Assembly (NCBI RefSeq): GCF_023284025.1
Contig: NZ_JAKIKR010000001.1
Coordinates: forward strand, 124,001 to 188,000
Direction of reading: 5' to 3'
DNA length: 64,000 nt
Origin: Shewanella abyssi
GTDB taxonomy: Bacteria > Pseudomonadota > Gammaproteobacteria > Enterobacterales > Shewanellaceae
Position 1 is the first letter of the stretch, and each line of letters begins with the position of its first letter. A program made the position numbers and the translations under genes. The notes beneath the pieces were generated by a model. It was not told where the DNA came from, ran no database searches, and worked only from the letters and a program-made list of their open reading frames with translations. Positions 8,187-18,953 of the stretch are shown piece after piece.

Positions 8187-10672
8187 AAATGTCTAGACGT
8201 GAGTTTATCAAAGCAAATGCTGCGGCATCTGCTGCGGCACTTGCAGGGATCACTCTTCCTGCCACTGCTACAAATTTAATTGCATCGAGTGAAGAGTCAA
8301 AAATTCATTGGGATAAAGCCCCTTGCCGTTTCTGTGGTACAGGTTGCTCTGTACTTGTTGGTACTCAGGACGGCAAAGTTGTTGCCACCCAAGGCGACCC
8401 TGAAGCGCCAGTCAATAAAGGCCTTAATTGTATTAAAGGTTATTTCCTTTCTAAAATTATGTACGGCAACGATCGCTTAACTCAGCCGCTGTTACGTCAA
8501 ACTAATGGAAAGTTTGATAAAAATGGTGACTTTGCACCAGTAAGCTGGGATCAAGCCTTCGATATCATGGCTGATAAGTGGAAAGCGGCTCTGAAAGAGA
8601 AAGGGCCTACCAGTGTGGGCATGTTTGGCTCTGGTCAGTGGACCGTAATGGAAGGCTATGCTGCATCTAAGATGATGAAAGCAGGTTTTCGCTCTAACAA
8701 CATCGACCCTAATGCGCGTCACTGTATGGCTTCAGCCGTTGGTGGCTTTATGCGTAGCTTTGGTATCGATGAGCCAATGGGTTGTTATGATGATTTCGAA
8801 GAAGCCGATGCCTTTGTGTTATGGGGCTCGAATATGGCAGAGATGCACCCCATTTTATGGAGTCGCATCACCGACCGTCGCTTAAGTCATCCCCATGTGA
8901 AAGTGAACGTATTATCAACCTATTATCACCGTTCATTTGAACTTGCTGATAAAGGCTATATCTTTAAGCCGCAAACCGATCTTGCGATAGCCAACTTTAT
9001 TGCTCACTACATCATTGAAAACGATGCAGTCAACTGGGATTTTGTCACTAAGCATACCCATTTCAAGCAAGCCACTACAGACATTGGTTATGGTTTAAGG
9101 GATGAGCATCCCCTACAACAAAAGGCAGCTAACCCCAATGTTGGTAAAATACATTCAATCGACTTTGAAGAGTATAAAAAATCAGTAGCGCCATATACGG
9201 TTGAAAAAACAGCTGAAATGACCGGTCTAACTGAAGAGAAACTGATCACACTCGCGAAGCAGTTTGCCGATCCAAAGATTAAGGTGATGTCACTTTGGAC
9301 TATGGGGATGAATCAACATACCCGTGGTGTGTGGATGAACTCTTTGGTTTATAACATTCATCTTTTAGTGGGTAAAATCTCGACTCCTGGTAATGGACCA
9401 TTCTCGTTAACAGGCCAACCATCAGCGTGCGGTACAGCACGTGAAGTGGGAACTTTCTCACATCGTTTACCCGCAGATATGGTTGTTGCCAACCCTAAGC
9501 ACCGTGAACGTGCTGAGAAATTATGGAAAATTCCGGCAGGCACGATTCCACCAAAGCCTGGATTCCATGCAGTACAGCAAGACCGTAAATTAAATGACGG
9601 TGTGCTTAATGCTTACTGGACTATGTGTAACAACAACATGCAGGCCGGTCCTAACATCAATGGTGAGCGCTTACCTGGCTACCGTAATCCGAAAAACTTT
9701 ATTGTTTGTTCAGACCCATACCCAACGGCAACAGCACAAGCGGCTGACCTTATCTTACCGACTTCTATGTGGGTAGAAAAAGAGGGGGCTTACGGTAATG
9801 CTGAGCGTCGTACTCAGGTTTGGTATCAGCAGGTTAAAGCGCCTGGTGAATCTAAATCAGATCTATGGCAGATTATGGAGTTTGCAAAACGCTTCAAAAT
9901 TGAAGAAGTGTGGACCGAAGAACTGATCGCTAAGATGCCAGAAGTACGTGGTAAGAATATGTGTGAAGTGTTATTTGAAAACGGCCAAGTAAATAAGTTC
10001 CCATTATCAGAAGCGCAAGCGCTCAATGATGATGCACAAGATCAAGGTTACTATGTTCAAAAAGGTCTATTTGAAGAGTACGCAAGCTTTGGACGTGGAC
10101 ATGGCCATGATTTAGCGCCATACGAACGCTACCATAAAGAGCGTGGTTTACGCTGGCCTGTTGTCGATGGCAAAGAGACAAAATGGCGCTTTAAAGAAGG
10201 CGATGATCCCTATGTTGGCAAAGGTAAAGGATTTGAATTCTATGGTAAGCCAGATGGCAAAGCATGGATAATCTCAGCGCCTTACGAGGCACCACCAGAG
10301 TCTCCAGATGAAGAGTTTCCTCTATGGTTATGTACTGGTCGTGTACTTGAGCATTGGCATACGGGAACCATGACACGTCGTGTACCTGAGCTTTATAAGG
10401 CCGTCCCTGATGGACTTTGCTACATGCATCCAGATGATGCTAAGTCTCATGGTGTGCGTCGTGGTGACGAAGTGCTAATGAGTAACAAACGTGGTGATAT
10501 TCGTGTGCGTGTCGAGACTCGAGGCCGTAACCGTCCACCAAAAGGTTTGGTGTTTGTGCCGTTCTTCGATGCACGTATCTTAATTAATAAACTTATTTTA
10601 GATGCAACCGATCCGTTATCGAAACAGACAGACTATAAAAAGTGTCCTGTTAAAATTACTAAAATAGCATAA
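8183..10672 (+). CDS. napA: NapA, periplasmic nitrate reductase catalytic subunit
   Basis: 829 residues. A twin-arginine signal (SRREFIK at 4-10, cleavage near 30) is followed by the [4Fe-4S] ligands C48, C51, C55 and C83. The molybdenum ligand is C181 in [10 protein letters not shown]. The rest is the bis-MGD oxidoreductase body, ending in the molydopterin-dinucleotide-binding domain. It reduces nitrate to nitrite in the periplasm with electrons from NapB. The gene order D-A-B-C without napGH fits the form that takes electrons from quinol through NapC. No defects were seen. Confidence 0.97.
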   Translation: MKMSRREFIKANAAASAAALAGITLPATATNLIASSEESKIHWDKAPCRFCGTGCSVLVGTQDGKVVATQGDPEAPVNKGLNCIKGYFLSKIMYGNDRLTQPLLRQTNGKFDKNGDFAPVSWDQAFDIMADKWKAALKEKGPTSVGMFGSGQWTVMEGYAASKMMKAGFRSNNIDPNARHCMASAVGGFMRSFGIDEPMGCYDDFEEADAFVLWGSNMAEMHPILWSRITDRRLSHPHVKVNVLSTYYHRSFELADKGYIFKPQTDLAIANFIAHYIIENDAVNWDFVTKHTHFKQATTDIGYGLRDEHPLQQKAANPNVGKIHSIDFEEYKKSVAPYTVEKTAEMTGLTEEKLITLAKQFADPKIKVMSLWTMGMNQHTRGVWMNSLVYNIHLLVGKISTPGNGPFSLTGQPSACGTAREVGTFSHRLPADMVVANPKHRERAEKLWKIPAGTIPPKPGFHAVQQDRKLNDGVLNAYWTMCNNNMQAGPNINGERLPGYRNPKNFIVCSDPYPTATAQAADLILPTSMWVEKEGAYGNAERRTQVWYQQVKAPGESKSDLWQIMEFAKRFKIEEVWTEELIAKMPEVRGKNMCEVLFENGQVNKFPLSEAQALNDDAQDQGYYVQKGLFEEYASFGRGHGHDLAPYERYHKERGLRWPVVDGKETKWRFKEGDDPYVGKGKGFEFYGKPDGKAWIISAPYEAPPESPDEEFPLWLCTGRVLEHWHTGTMTRRVPELYKAVPDGLCYMHPDDAKSHGVRRGDEVLMSNKRGDIRVRVETRGRNRPPKGLVFVPFFDARILINKLILDATDPLSKQTDYKKCPVKITKIA

Positions 10673-10684
10673 GGCAGGGTTAGG

Positions 10685-11140
10685 ATGAAAAAATCAATTT
10701 TATTGACGTTGAGCATTACCTTAACTCTGATCAGTGGTTTTGCTATCAGTCAGGATCGTGGTATCGGTGGTGTCGAGTCTTTACGCGGCACTGCTGAGTT
10801 AGAAGTCACAAGAGCGGCAGATCCTATGAAGAAAGTGCCGCGAGATCAGGTGGATATTGAAAGCAGTTATGTGTTTCAGCCACCACTGATCCCGCATCAC
10901 ATCAGGAGCTATGAAGTCTCTCTTAATGCTAATAAGTGCTTATCATGCCATGGCTGGAAATATGCCAAGCAGATGGGCGCCACTAAAATTAGTGTGACTC
11001 ACTTTACTAATCGAAACGATGAAGTGTTGGCTGATGTTTCTCCTAGACGATACTTTTGCCTGCAGTGCCACGTGACACAAGCAGATGCTAAACCGTTAGT
11101 GGGTAACTCCTTCGAACGTGTTAAATCACTGCAAAAATAA
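10685..11140 (+). CDS. napB: NapB, diheme cytochrome c subunit
   Basis: 151 residues with a cleavable signal (about 1-22) and two c-heme sites, CLSCH at 85-89 and CLQCH at 125-129. Upstream histidines around 71-72 can serve as distal ligands. It is the small electron-transfer subunit that docks with NapA in the periplasm and receives electrons from NapC. It follows napA by 12 bases with an AGG ribosome binding site. Confidence 0.95.
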   Translation: MKKSILLTLSITLTLISGFAISQDRGIGGVESLRGTAELEVTRAADPMKKVPRDQVDIESSYVFQPPLIPHHIRSYEVSLNANKCLSCHGWKYAKQMGATKISVTHFTNRNDEVLADVSPRRYFCLQCHVTQADAKPLVGNSFERVKSLQK

Positions 11141-11157
11141 AATAGGCAGGTAATAAT

Positions 11158-11748
11158 ATGAAATGGATTATTAACGCCTTAAAAGGCTTCTGGACCATAT
11201 TGAGGCGGCCCAGTAAAGCCGCCGTAGGTATCGTTCTATTTATGGGATTTGCAGGTGGACTCATGTTCTGGGGTGCATTTAACACAGGTATGGAAGCGAC
11301 AAATACTGAAGAGTTTTGCTCTGGATGCCACGCCCCAATTGTGGCGGAAATTCGAGAAACTATTCACTACGCTAACCGCTCTGGTGTTCGTGCTATCTGT
11401 TCAGATTGTCACGTACCTCATGCTTGGACGGATAAAATCATCCGTAAAGTTCAGGCTTCTAAAGAGCTGTTTGCATATTTTGTGACTAAAACCATTAATA
11501 CACCAGAGAGGTTCAAAGAGCGACGAGCTCATTTAGCCGAAAGGGAGTGGGCAAGAATGAAAAAGAACGACTCTTTAGAGTGTCGTAACTGTCATAACTT
11601 TGAATTTATGGACTTCTCCGAGCAGAGCCCACGCAGTGTAAGGCAGCACTCTACTGCACTTGCCAGTGGTGAAAAGACCTGTGTGGATTGCCATAAAGGT
11701 ATCGCCCATAGATTGCCAGATATGCACAAAGTTGAAGGTTGGAATTAA
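11158..11748 (+). CDS. napC: NapC, membrane-anchored tetraheme quinol dehydrogenase
   Basis: 196 residues of the NapC/NirT family. One N-terminal transmembrane helix (about 20-42) anchors a periplasmic domain with four c-heme motifs: CSGCH 54-58, CSDCH 81-85, CRNCH 142-146 and CVDCH 175-179. It oxidises quinol and passes electrons to NapB-NapA. It is 17 bases downstream of napB in the same operon. The closely related CymA of Shewanella has the same layout, but position within nap supports NapC. Confidence 0.94.
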   Translation: MKWIINALKGFWTILRRPSKAAVGIVLFMGFAGGLMFWGAFNTGMEATNTEEFCSGCHAPIVAEIRETIHYANRSGVRAICSDCHVPHAWTDKIIRKVQASKELFAYFVTKTINTPERFKERRAHLAEREWARMKKNDSLECRNCHNFEFMDFSEQSPRSVRQHSTALASGEKTCVDCHKGIAHRLPDMHKVEGWN

Positions 11749-11757
11749 GGAGCCATT

Positions 11758-11886
11758 ATGAGTACATTAGAGAATGTTATATGGCATGTCCTTGGTTACA
11801 GCGCCATGCCGGTCATTATACTAGGTGGTTTTTCTGTGGTTGCTGTTGCTTCTATTTGGATTTTGTCCAAAACAACCGATAAGTAA
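11758..11886 (+). CDS. 42-residue single-helix membrane protein at the end of the nap operon
   Basis: A very short gene: ATG 11758 to stop 11886, preceded by a perfect AAGGAG ribosome binding site, nine bases after the napC stop. The product has a short polar start (MSTLENVIWH), one hydrophobic helix from about 12 to 36, and a basic, charged end (SKTTDK). In size and place it fits the short family recalled as TIGR02808, found next to nap genes in Vibrio and Shewanella, and it is loosely like NapE. The role is unknown; it may be a small accessory subunit of the NapC complex. Confidence 0.75.
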   Translation: MSTLENVIWHVLGYSAMPVIILGGFSVVAVASIWILSKTTDK

Positions 11887-11955
11887 ATCACTATAATAGG
11901 ATGCTAAGGTCAGATACTGCTGTACTGACCATTGCAGGACAAGACAAATGGATCA

Positions 11956-11988
11956 AAAAAGCCTGACTTAAATTAAGTCAGGCTTTTT
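11956..11988 (+). terminator. intrinsic terminator of the nap operon (bidirectional)
   Basis: Fifteen-base complementary arms (11956-11970 and 11974-11988) with a three-base loop, A-rich on the left and T-rich on the right. It can end the nap transcript and also the leftward ddl transcript coming from 12115. Confidence 0.9.
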
Positions 11989-12114
11989 TATAGCTGCAGT
12001 TCCGCGTTGAGGTCTGTTGACACTTAAAAACATTTCCAAGAGTAAGTCATGTCATTGATTTAAGTATCTTGCTTCGACGTACAACCTGACTCTTCCAACA
12101 TCACGGGTCAGAGT

Positions 12115-13116
12115 CTAGGATTGATCAACTTTAATGTTACTCGACAGATAGGCTGAGAAGCTATGTCCATGGTTTTGTAGCATCTTGGGAAACATAGAAA
12201 TAGGGGTTAAACCTGGAAAGGTGTTGATCTCATTTAATAATACTTCACCATCATCAGTTAAGAAAAAGTCTATTCGAGACAAGTGTCTAAGCTTCATCCC
12301 TTTGAAGGCACTGATGGCATATGTGCGGATCAAGTCGCTGACATCAGTCGGAACGTCAGCAACGACATGGGTTTGTGCTTGGCTGTTCGCTGCATATTTT
12401 TCATCGAAGCTGTAAAAGTTATTACTCGAGCAGACAACTTCACCCGGCACGGTAGCGACCACCTCACCGTCAATTTCATATACTGCGACTTCTAGCTCTC
12501 TAGCGTTAATGGTTTTTTCGACAATGACATAATCTGAGAAGTGAAAAGCTTGCGCTAACGTCGATTCAATATCATCAAGACTATCGACACGGTAACAACC
12601 TACAGATGACCCTTGTGATGCAGCTTTAACAAAAACACTGCCCCATTGCTTAAACGCCTCTGAGACTTGCTTTACGGTTAGCTCAGAAAGTTCGCTTAAA
12701 AATAGGTAGGGTGTATTAGGAATATTTAACGCACTAAACCACATCTTAGCGGTGATTTTATTAAAACAGTTGCGACTAGCTTCAGCTTTACAGCCAAAGT
12801 AAGGAAGATTGATTAGTTCAAAATAGGATTGAATGTCACCAGTTTCTCCTGGAAAACCATGAATACAAGGAATAGCATAATCGACATCCCATGGGGTCTT
12901 ATCTTGGTCTTCAAAACGGATCTGTCTGCGGTTATTTAACTCACAGCTCTCGCCTGCTGCGGTGCGATAATGACCCTTAGCATCGAGCTCAACACGAAGC
13001 ACATTAAAATGAGGCTGTGTTGCTAACGAAGATTCAAAGTAGTTAGCTGATAATAGTGAAATAGCATGTTCATCACCGCCGCCACCACATAGAAGTAAAA
13101 TATTCGTTGTACCCAT
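12115..13116 (-). CDS. ddl: D-alanine--D-alanine ligase
   Basis: 333 residues with an ATP-grasp fold. It contains the N-terminal loop [17 protein letters not shown], the substrate segment [16 protein letters not shown], the ATP-binding GSSVG loop and the metal-binding end [20 protein letters not shown]. It joins two D-alanines for peptidoglycan synthesis in the cytoplasm. It stands alone rather than in the mur cluster, so it is likely a second, ddlA-like copy; the usual mur-linked ddlB is not in this window. Specificity for D-Ala-D-Ala over D-Ala-D-Lac or D-Ser is inferred only. Confidence 0.85.
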   Translation of the reverse strand: MGTTNILLLCGGGGDEHAISLLSANYFESSLATQPHFNVLRVELDAKGHYRTAAGESCELNNRRQIRFEDQDKTPWDVDYAIPCIHGFPGETGDIQSYFELINLPYFGCKAEASRNCFNKITAKMWFSALNIPNTPYLFLSELSELTVKQVSEAFKQWGSVFVKAASQGSSVGCYRVDSLDDIESTLAQAFHFSDYVIVEKTINARELEVAVYEIDGEVVATVPGEVVCSSNNFYSFDEKYAANSQAQTHVVADVPTDVSDLIRTYAISAFKGMKLRHLSRIDFFLTDDGEVLLNEINTFPGLTPISMFPKMLQNHGHSFSAYLSSNIKVDQS

Positions 13117-13241
13117 TTATTCCCCGTTTGTTACTCGATAAAAATTAGCAGACTCACTATGGCGGAATCACTTGGTAATGCAACTGTTCAAGGTGTTTTT
13201 GCCGCTATTCGCTGTTTTTGTATTCAAAGTTAATCCACTTG

Positions 13242-15230
13242 CTAACTATGTTCGTTATTAAGCTTATCGACCTTGTTCCATAGCCGCTGGGCTAAGCCTG
13301 ACGCACGTTGGGTTAACCGTGAACTCGCCTGTTCAAATACACGTTGGCTACCTAGGCAGGTGAAGTGGTGCTTAGCCCTCGTAATCGCCGTATAGACCAG
13401 CTCTTTTGACAACAATTGCTGTTGTGCCAAACTGGGCTTTATTGGCAATACTAAAGATACATGGCTAAATTCGCTGCCCTGACTCTTATGCACTGTCATG
13501 GCAAAGCAGGTCTCATGGCTAGGCAACCGGGCAGGAAGCACCTTTAACAAACCACCATCGGCTTGAATGAAGTGTGCCATTAACCGTTTTGACTCACTCA
13601 TGTCATCGGGCAGTATGAGGCCGATATCTCCATTAAACAGTCCGAGGTTGTAGTCATTACTTTGGATAATTACCGGTCTGCCCGCGTAAAACTCCTGCTC
13701 TGGATTGATGAGATCTTTGTCGGCAAGACTGCGGGTGACACCTTGGTTAATGCCGTCGACGCCGTATTCTCCGGCGCGCATGGCACACAAAATTCGGTAT
13801 TGATTAAAGTTCTCGATAATATCAGCGGCGCTAACACCGTTTGTACCAATAGCGCTAAGGTAAGCACTGTATTGTGTGACAGATTGATTGAGTAGCGCCT
13901 CTAAGCCATGGTTGGTAATGCCATTATTTATATTCGTGTGTTCTATCCAAAGTAGCTCTTCATAACCTGTCTGCCAGACATCGGCAATGCGTGTTAGGTT
14001 CGCTTGATTGACCGCGCTAGCCAGTTGGCCAATACCGGCATCTCCCTGAAAGCGATGGCTATGCATTAGCATACAAAGGCTATCACCAATTTGTGGATTA
14101 TCACTGACCAAATGGGTTAACGGGTAACCTGTCAATTGACTTAATCGCTGCGCTTGTGGCGCCGAATAGCGCATCTGCCAGCCACTTGCCCCATTGTCTA
14201 AGCTGACTTTTAATCCACTACAGATATCGGCAAGTACAGCACCTGCTTCGACTGAGGCCAATTGATCCTGATCGCCCAACAAAATAATGCTGGCATGGGC
14301 GGGTAAAGCGGTCAGTAATTTGTGCATCATCGGCAGATCGACCATAGATGCTTCATCGATAATCAATAGGTCGAGTCTTAATGGGTTGTCTTTATGGTGT
14401 CTAAACTGGTGAGAATTGGGGATAACCCCGAGTAATCGATGCAGGGTGGCAGCGTCTTCTGGAATGCGCCCCATGGTTCGCTTTATATCATCGGCAGGCA
14501 GATGCTGTAACTCACTCGCTAGTCGCTGTTTTGACGCCTTAATGGACTCACTTAAACGCGCAGCAGCTTTTCCGGTGGGAGCCACAAGGCGAATGGTGAG
14601 CTCCGTTTGTGAGGTTAACAAATACAATAACTTAGTTACTGTGGTTGTTTTACCTGTGCCGGGACCGCCAGTGATAACGGCAAGTTTTTGGGTTAACGCG
14701 GTTGCAGTGGATATTTTTTGCCAATCGTATTGCTGTTCACTCGGAGGAAATAAACTTTCCAGTAACGATTTAGCATGAGTTAGCTGTGCGTCATCTGTTG
14801 AGCCATTGAGTGCTGGAGCATGGGCCAATCGTATTAGGTGCTCGGCAACTTCGCACTCAAAGTGGTAATAGCGCTGCAGATACAGGTTGCCTTGGTCCAA
14901 AATTAACGGTTTTAATTGATCATCATCGGTAGTGCCGACAGCATCAAAACGTAATAACTCGGCGGTTAAGGCCGCGACACTTAAGTTAATCTGACATTGG
15001 CTATTCTTTTCTTTTACTGGATTGCTAAAATCAAGCTGGCTCAGCGGCAAACAGCTATGTTGGCTCGATAGATTTTGACTCAGTAGGGCACAAATGAGCA
15101 GGAAAAGGGGCGATTTCTCTTGATGCAGTTGCGCCATCTGTAACGCAAAATGCCTATCAAGAGAGGTCAGTAACCGTTCGTTTTGCCACTGTTTTAATAA
15201 GGTATCTATGGATTGAGTCGTGGTTATCAT
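13242..15230 (-). CDS. recD: RecD, exodeoxyribonuclease V alpha subunit
   Basis: 662 residues (E. coli RecD has 608). A regulatory N-terminal domain precedes a superfamily 1 helicase core with Walker A GGPGTGKT at 188-195, Walker B LLIIDEASMVD, and a C-terminal UvrD-type motif (TAITRAKHHF). RecD is the fast 5'-3' motor of RecBCD in double-strand break repair and degradation of foreign linear DNA. The start overlaps the recB stop by four bases (ATGA), so translation is coupled. Confidence 0.95.
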   Translation of the reverse strand: MITTTQSIDTLLKQWQNERLLTSLDRHFALQMAQLHQEKSPLFLLICALLSQNLSSQHSCLPLSQLDFSNPVKEKNSQCQINLSVAALTAELLRFDAVGTTDDDQLKPLILDQGNLYLQRYYHFECEVAEHLIRLAHAPALNGSTDDAQLTHAKSLLESLFPPSEQQYDWQKISTATALTQKLAVITGGPGTGKTTTVTKLLYLLTSQTELTIRLVAPTGKAAARLSESIKASKQRLASELQHLPADDIKRTMGRIPEDAATLHRLLGVIPNSHQFRHHKDNPLRLDLLIIDEASMVDLPMMHKLLTALPAHASIILLGDQDQLASVEAGAVLADICSGLKVSLDNGASGWQMRYSAPQAQRLSQLTGYPLTHLVSDNPQIGDSLCMLMHSHRFQGDAGIGQLASAVNQANLTRIADVWQTGYEELLWIEHTNINNGITNHGLEALLNQSVTQYSAYLSAIGTNGVSAADIIENFNQYRILCAMRAGEYGVDGINQGVTRSLADKDLINPEQEFYAGRPVIIQSNDYNLGLFNGDIGLILPDDMSESKRLMAHFIQADGGLLKVLPARLPSHETCFAMTVHKSQGSEFSHVSLVLPIKPSLAQQQLLSKELVYTAITRAKHHFTCLGSQRVFEQASSRLTQRASGLAQRLWNKVDKLNNEHS

Positions 15231-18200
15231 GAGTTAGCCTCCACTGTTACTGTGTGTTGTTGATTGTTATTAGTACCGAATAACAGATCAAGCTTCTCAA
15301 TCAGCTCTTTAGGTGGCTTATCGTAGAACACCCCCGATTGAGGCTCACTCACAGACATCCCTCGTAAGAACAGGTAGAAACAACCACCGATATGTAGGTC
15401 GTAATCGTAATTGGCCATTCTAAGGCCCAAATAGCGGTGCAGCGCTAAGGTATAGATGATGTACTGCAGATCATAACGGTGACTGCGAATAGCACTCTTC
15501 ATGTTGTTGTAGTGGTAAACATTGAGGCTATCACCCAGATGGTTAGACTTATAATCGGCAATAAAATATTGCTGGTTATGCTCGAAGGTTAAATCGATAA
15601 AGCCCTTGAGCATGCCTTGCAGATCATCGAAGACTAAGCCGCCGCTATAGCCAAAATCGGCTAGCAATTGATTCAACTTACTGGCGTTTAGCTGAGTGAT
15701 CGGTAGGTAAAACTCCATTTCAACTAATTTCTGCTGTTCTGTTAGTTGCGCAAGAGACAATGAGTTATCGGTGGCTAGCGGCGCATGTAGCAGGTCCATG
15801 TACCAGTCTTTTAACACCTCCGTCCACTGCTCTTCAATGCCATATTTGCTCATAGCATTGGGTAACTGCTCATCTAAGTCTGGACTGGCGTTAGTGAAAT
15901 CAATGAGTTCTAGCACTAAGTGCATAAAGCTACCGGCATTAGCGCCGCGTTCGAAAGTAAAACGTGAGGCTTGTGTGTCGACTTCATCGATGATGATATC
16001 GACTTCGGGGAACTGTTCATCATCGGCGCCAGGCTGCACCTTTTCATGGGCAAGATGTTTGACTAACCCTGAGTAACTGCCGACTCGCCAAGGCGTTTGC
16101 GCTGGGCGTTTAAGCGGCTTGGGGGCTAGTTCTACTGGCTCGTCCGTGTTGTTTGGAAGCTGTAAATAGTCAATCGACAAAGCCGTTGAACCCGCAGGTG
16201 TCAGCTCAGTAAGGCTAATGGCGCTGAGATCACTTTGCGCCAGCAGCAGTGCCTTGCTTTTTAACTCGCTGTACTCGCATATTTTTTCTTCGATACCAAG
16301 AAGGTAACCAATGGCCGTCTCGTTCAACTGGCTTGTCATGCCTTTGCTTTTTGTTAAACGACTATGGTTGGCAATGTACAGGTAACATTTAAGCACGGGT
16401 CTTGTGAGCGCCACGTACAGTAAACGTAAGTCTTCCGCTAAGGTTTCACGTTTTTGCCGCTGCCATCCTTCATCGGATTGTTCGATATCCCAGACTAATT
16501 TATTGTGTTCGTGATAGAGCATAGGAGCGGGACGCTTGCTGCTTCCTCGGCTTAAGCTCACAAATGGAATAAAACAGATAGGGTATTCAAGGCCCTTACT
16601 CTTATGGATGGTAACAATTTGCACTAGGTTTTGCTCACTGGCGAGCTTCAGTTGTGATTCTTCATTGGCTTGATTACCAATAAGCGCCTGCTCAAACCAG
16701 TTGATCAAGGCGCTCATACCATCGAGTTCGGTGGCTTTTTGCTGCAGCAGTTCACCAAGGTGCCTAAAATCGGTCAAACGGCGTTCACCGTCACTGTTTA
16801 TGAGTAGTCGCTCAATGACTTTGGCTTGGCCAGCAAGATTGAGCAATGCAGGCATAATGCCGCGCTTGAGCCATTGTTGTTGCAGTACAGCAAATTGTTC
16901 CAGCAGCACTTGGCGCTTATCTTCATCTTGGTTAAAGGCATGGATCTCTGCTGCGCTATAACCCAGTAGTGAGGTTGCTAGGGCGCTTCGCAGTGCTCGC
17001 TCATCTTTAGGATCGGCCATGGCGTACAATATCAGCAGCATTTCACGGGCTTCAATGGTGTCAAAAACGCTGTCACGACTTAAAAATACCGAGCCGACCT
17101 GTCGCTGTTCTAGTGCCTGCTTAATCACATTGGCTTCGTGTCGGTCACGCACTAACACGGCAATGTCTCTCGCTTTTAGCGGCATATCTGCAATGGCACA
17201 CAAGCCTTGCTGCGCTTCGGTAAGCAAGCGGGTGATCTCATCGGCGACATCACTGGCAAGTAGTTGCCTGGCGGTGGTTTTGTTTAAGCCTTTTTCAGGA
17301 TCTTCACTTAAAATTCTCAGCCTGAGTGCGCTTGTGTCTGTTTTAGACTCTTGCAGTACTTTTTTATCTGCAAAGCTGGCAGCTTTTACCGGTTCAAACG
17401 GGATAGAGCTGCTGATAAAAGGGTCGTCTCGATGCTCAAAAATGCAGTTAACGGCGTCGACCATCTGCTTATTGGAACGGTAATTAGTATCGAGATTATA
17501 GTGCTTAGCTGTTTGTTCTCTGGCGTGAATGTAGGTGTGGATATCTGCACCACGAAACGCATAAACGGCTTGCTTGGGATCACCAATCATTAGCAAGCTT
17601 AACTCATCTTTTTCTTCTTGTGGCAGTTGCTTTGCTGATTGTGGCTCTAGCGCTGTTTGAGACACTGTTGTTGGCTCTGTAGGAAGCACCGCTGTCGGTT
17701 GATAGATCTGACTGAAAATTTCAAACTGCAATGGATCGGTGTCTTGGAACTCATCAATAAGCGCCACCGGAAAACGTTTTGCAATTGACGTTGCAAGAAA
17801 TTGCTGCTGCGAGGTGGTTAACGCCTTTGCCAATGTCAGCAACAGGTCGTCTGGCGTCAGCAAATTACGTTCTGACTTTTGCTGGGCAAAACGCTTAGCG
17901 ATACCTTCTCTGGCGCTATAGAGAAAGCTCGGGATCAGTTCAGCAATAAGACCCGCTAACCGTTCAATATGGGCCAAAATGGGCGCTTGGTCAGCACTTG
18001 GGATCTCACCGCCTTTATTTAATTTAAGGCCATTAAGCGATAGCGCTTCTAGGACTTTTAAGGGTGGTAAGCCAGTGCCGAAAGCGACCCAGTTGTCAAG
18101 AGTATCTAGCATCACGGCAAGTTTAGGATAAGCATCGGCTTTTTTACCGAAGCGTACGCCGCTCAGTGGCAAAGCATGTAGTAGCGCTTCTGTTTGCTCT

Positions 18201-18952
18201 CGCTCTCGTGGCCAAGTGAGTTTTAAACGACTTAAACTTTGTAATAAGTCGGCTTCTACTTTATCAAAGGCTGTAGGTAAGGGATGGGCTATGGCGCTAC
18301 TCGCACCCAGCAGTGGCCTTAGTTGACGAGAAAGTTCATCTGGGTTGGCGAACTTCTTTTGGATAACGGCGGCTAGGCTTTCATCCAGCGGATAACATTT
18401 TTCTCGCCAAAAATCGCGCACTGCATGATGGAGGAATTCACTATCATCTAAGGTGAATTCTGACTCAAACAACAGTGAAGATTCAAACGCCATATCAGCC
18501 AAAATACGCTGGCAAAATCCATGAATAGTGTAGATCGCGGCTTCATCAAGTGATTTTAATGCCAAATCTAGCCGTTTTCGGGCAATAGCTTTGTCGTCAT
18601 CAGATGTTGCAGCATACAACTGGGTGATGAGCTTGTCATCAACGCTCAAACCGATAAAGCATCGATAGGCCAATTGGATTTTTTTGCGTATACGGTCTCT
18701 GAGTTCGCCCGTTGCCGCATTGGTGAAGGTCACCACTAGAATTTGCTCACAAGTCAGTGCATGGTCAATACCATGACCGAGTAACAATCGAACGTAAAGA
18801 CCTGCAATAGTGTAGGTTTTACCGGTACCGGCACTGGCTTCAATCAACCTGCTGCCACCAAAGGGGAGTGTGAGGGTATCAAGTGGCTCAGTGATAATAC
18901 TTTCGGTAATAATTTGGGCATTAAGAGTAGTCTCTGTTTCATGCTGGTCCAT
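15227..18952 (-). CDS. recB: RecB, exodeoxyribonuclease V beta subunit
   Basis: 1241 residues from ATG 18952. A longer GTG start at 18967 is in frame but would place the strong ribosome binding site (GAGGAGGG) inside the coding region, so the ATG is preferred. The 3'-5' helicase has Walker A AGTGKT at about 41-46 and Walker B ALIDEFQDTD. The C-terminal RecB nuclease domain keeps GSFMHLVLE, and FIADYKSNHLG with its catalytic Asp and Lys. The ATG lies immediately past the recC stop codon; recD overlaps at the other end. Confidence 0.96.
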   Translation of the reverse strand: MDQHETETTLNAQIITESIITEPLDTLTLPFGGSRLIEASAGTGKTYTIAGLYVRLLLGHGIDHALTCEQILVVTFTNAATGELRDRIRKKIQLAYRCFIGLSVDDKLITQLYAATSDDDKAIARKRLDLALKSLDEAAIYTIHGFCQRILADMAFESSLLFESEFTLDDSEFLHHAVRDFWREKCYPLDESLAAVIQKKFANPDELSRQLRPLLGASSAIAHPLPTAFDKVEADLLQSLSRLKLTWPREREQTEALLHALPLSGVRFGKKADAYPKLAVMLDTLDNWVAFGTGLPPLKVLEALSLNGLKLNKGGEIPSADQAPILAHIERLAGLIAELIPSFLYSAREGIAKRFAQQKSERNLLTPDDLLLTLAKALTTSQQQFLATSIAKRFPVALIDEFQDTDPLQFEIFSQIYQPTAVLPTEPTTVSQTALEPQSAKQLPQEEKDELSLLMIGDPKQAVYAFRGADIHTYIHAREQTAKHYNLDTNYRSNKQMVDAVNCIFEHRDDPFISSSIPFEPVKAASFADKKVLQESKTDTSALRLRILSEDPEKGLNKTTARQLLASDVADEITRLLTEAQQGLCAIADMPLKARDIAVLVRDRHEANVIKQALEQRQVGSVFLSRDSVFDTIEAREMLLILYAMADPKDERALRSALATSLLGYSAAEIHAFNQDEDKRQVLLEQFAVLQQQWLKRGIMPALLNLAGQAKVIERLLINSDGERRLTDFRHLGELLQQKATELDGMSALINWFEQALIGNQANEESQLKLASEQNLVQIVTIHKSKGLEYPICFIPFVSLSRGSSKRPAPMLYHEHNKLVWDIEQSDEGWQRQKRETLAEDLRLLYVALTRPVLKCYLYIANHSRLTKSKGMTSQLNETAIGYLLGIEEKICEYSELKSKALLLAQSDLSAISLTELTPAGSTALSIDYLQLPNNTDEPVELAPKPLKRPAQTPWRVGSYSGLVKHLAHEKVQPGADDEQFPEVDIIIDEVDTQASRFTFERGANAGSFMHLVLELIDFTNASPDLDEQLPNAMSKYGIEEQWTEVLKDWYMDLLHAPLATDNSLSLAQLTEQQKLVEMEFYLPITQLNASKLNQLLADFGYSGGLVFDDLQGMLKGFIDLTFEHNQQYFIADYKSNHLGDSLNVYHYNNMKSAIRSHRYDLQYIIYTLALHRYLGLRMANYDYDLHIGGCFYLFLRGMSVSEPQSGVFYDKPPKELIEKLDLLFGTNNNQQHTVTVEANS

Positions 18953-18953
18953 A

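Noticed and set aside
11158..11748. CymA instead of NapC
   Set aside because: The tetraheme layout is shared, but the gene is inside napDABC with short spacing, so NapC is the simpler call.
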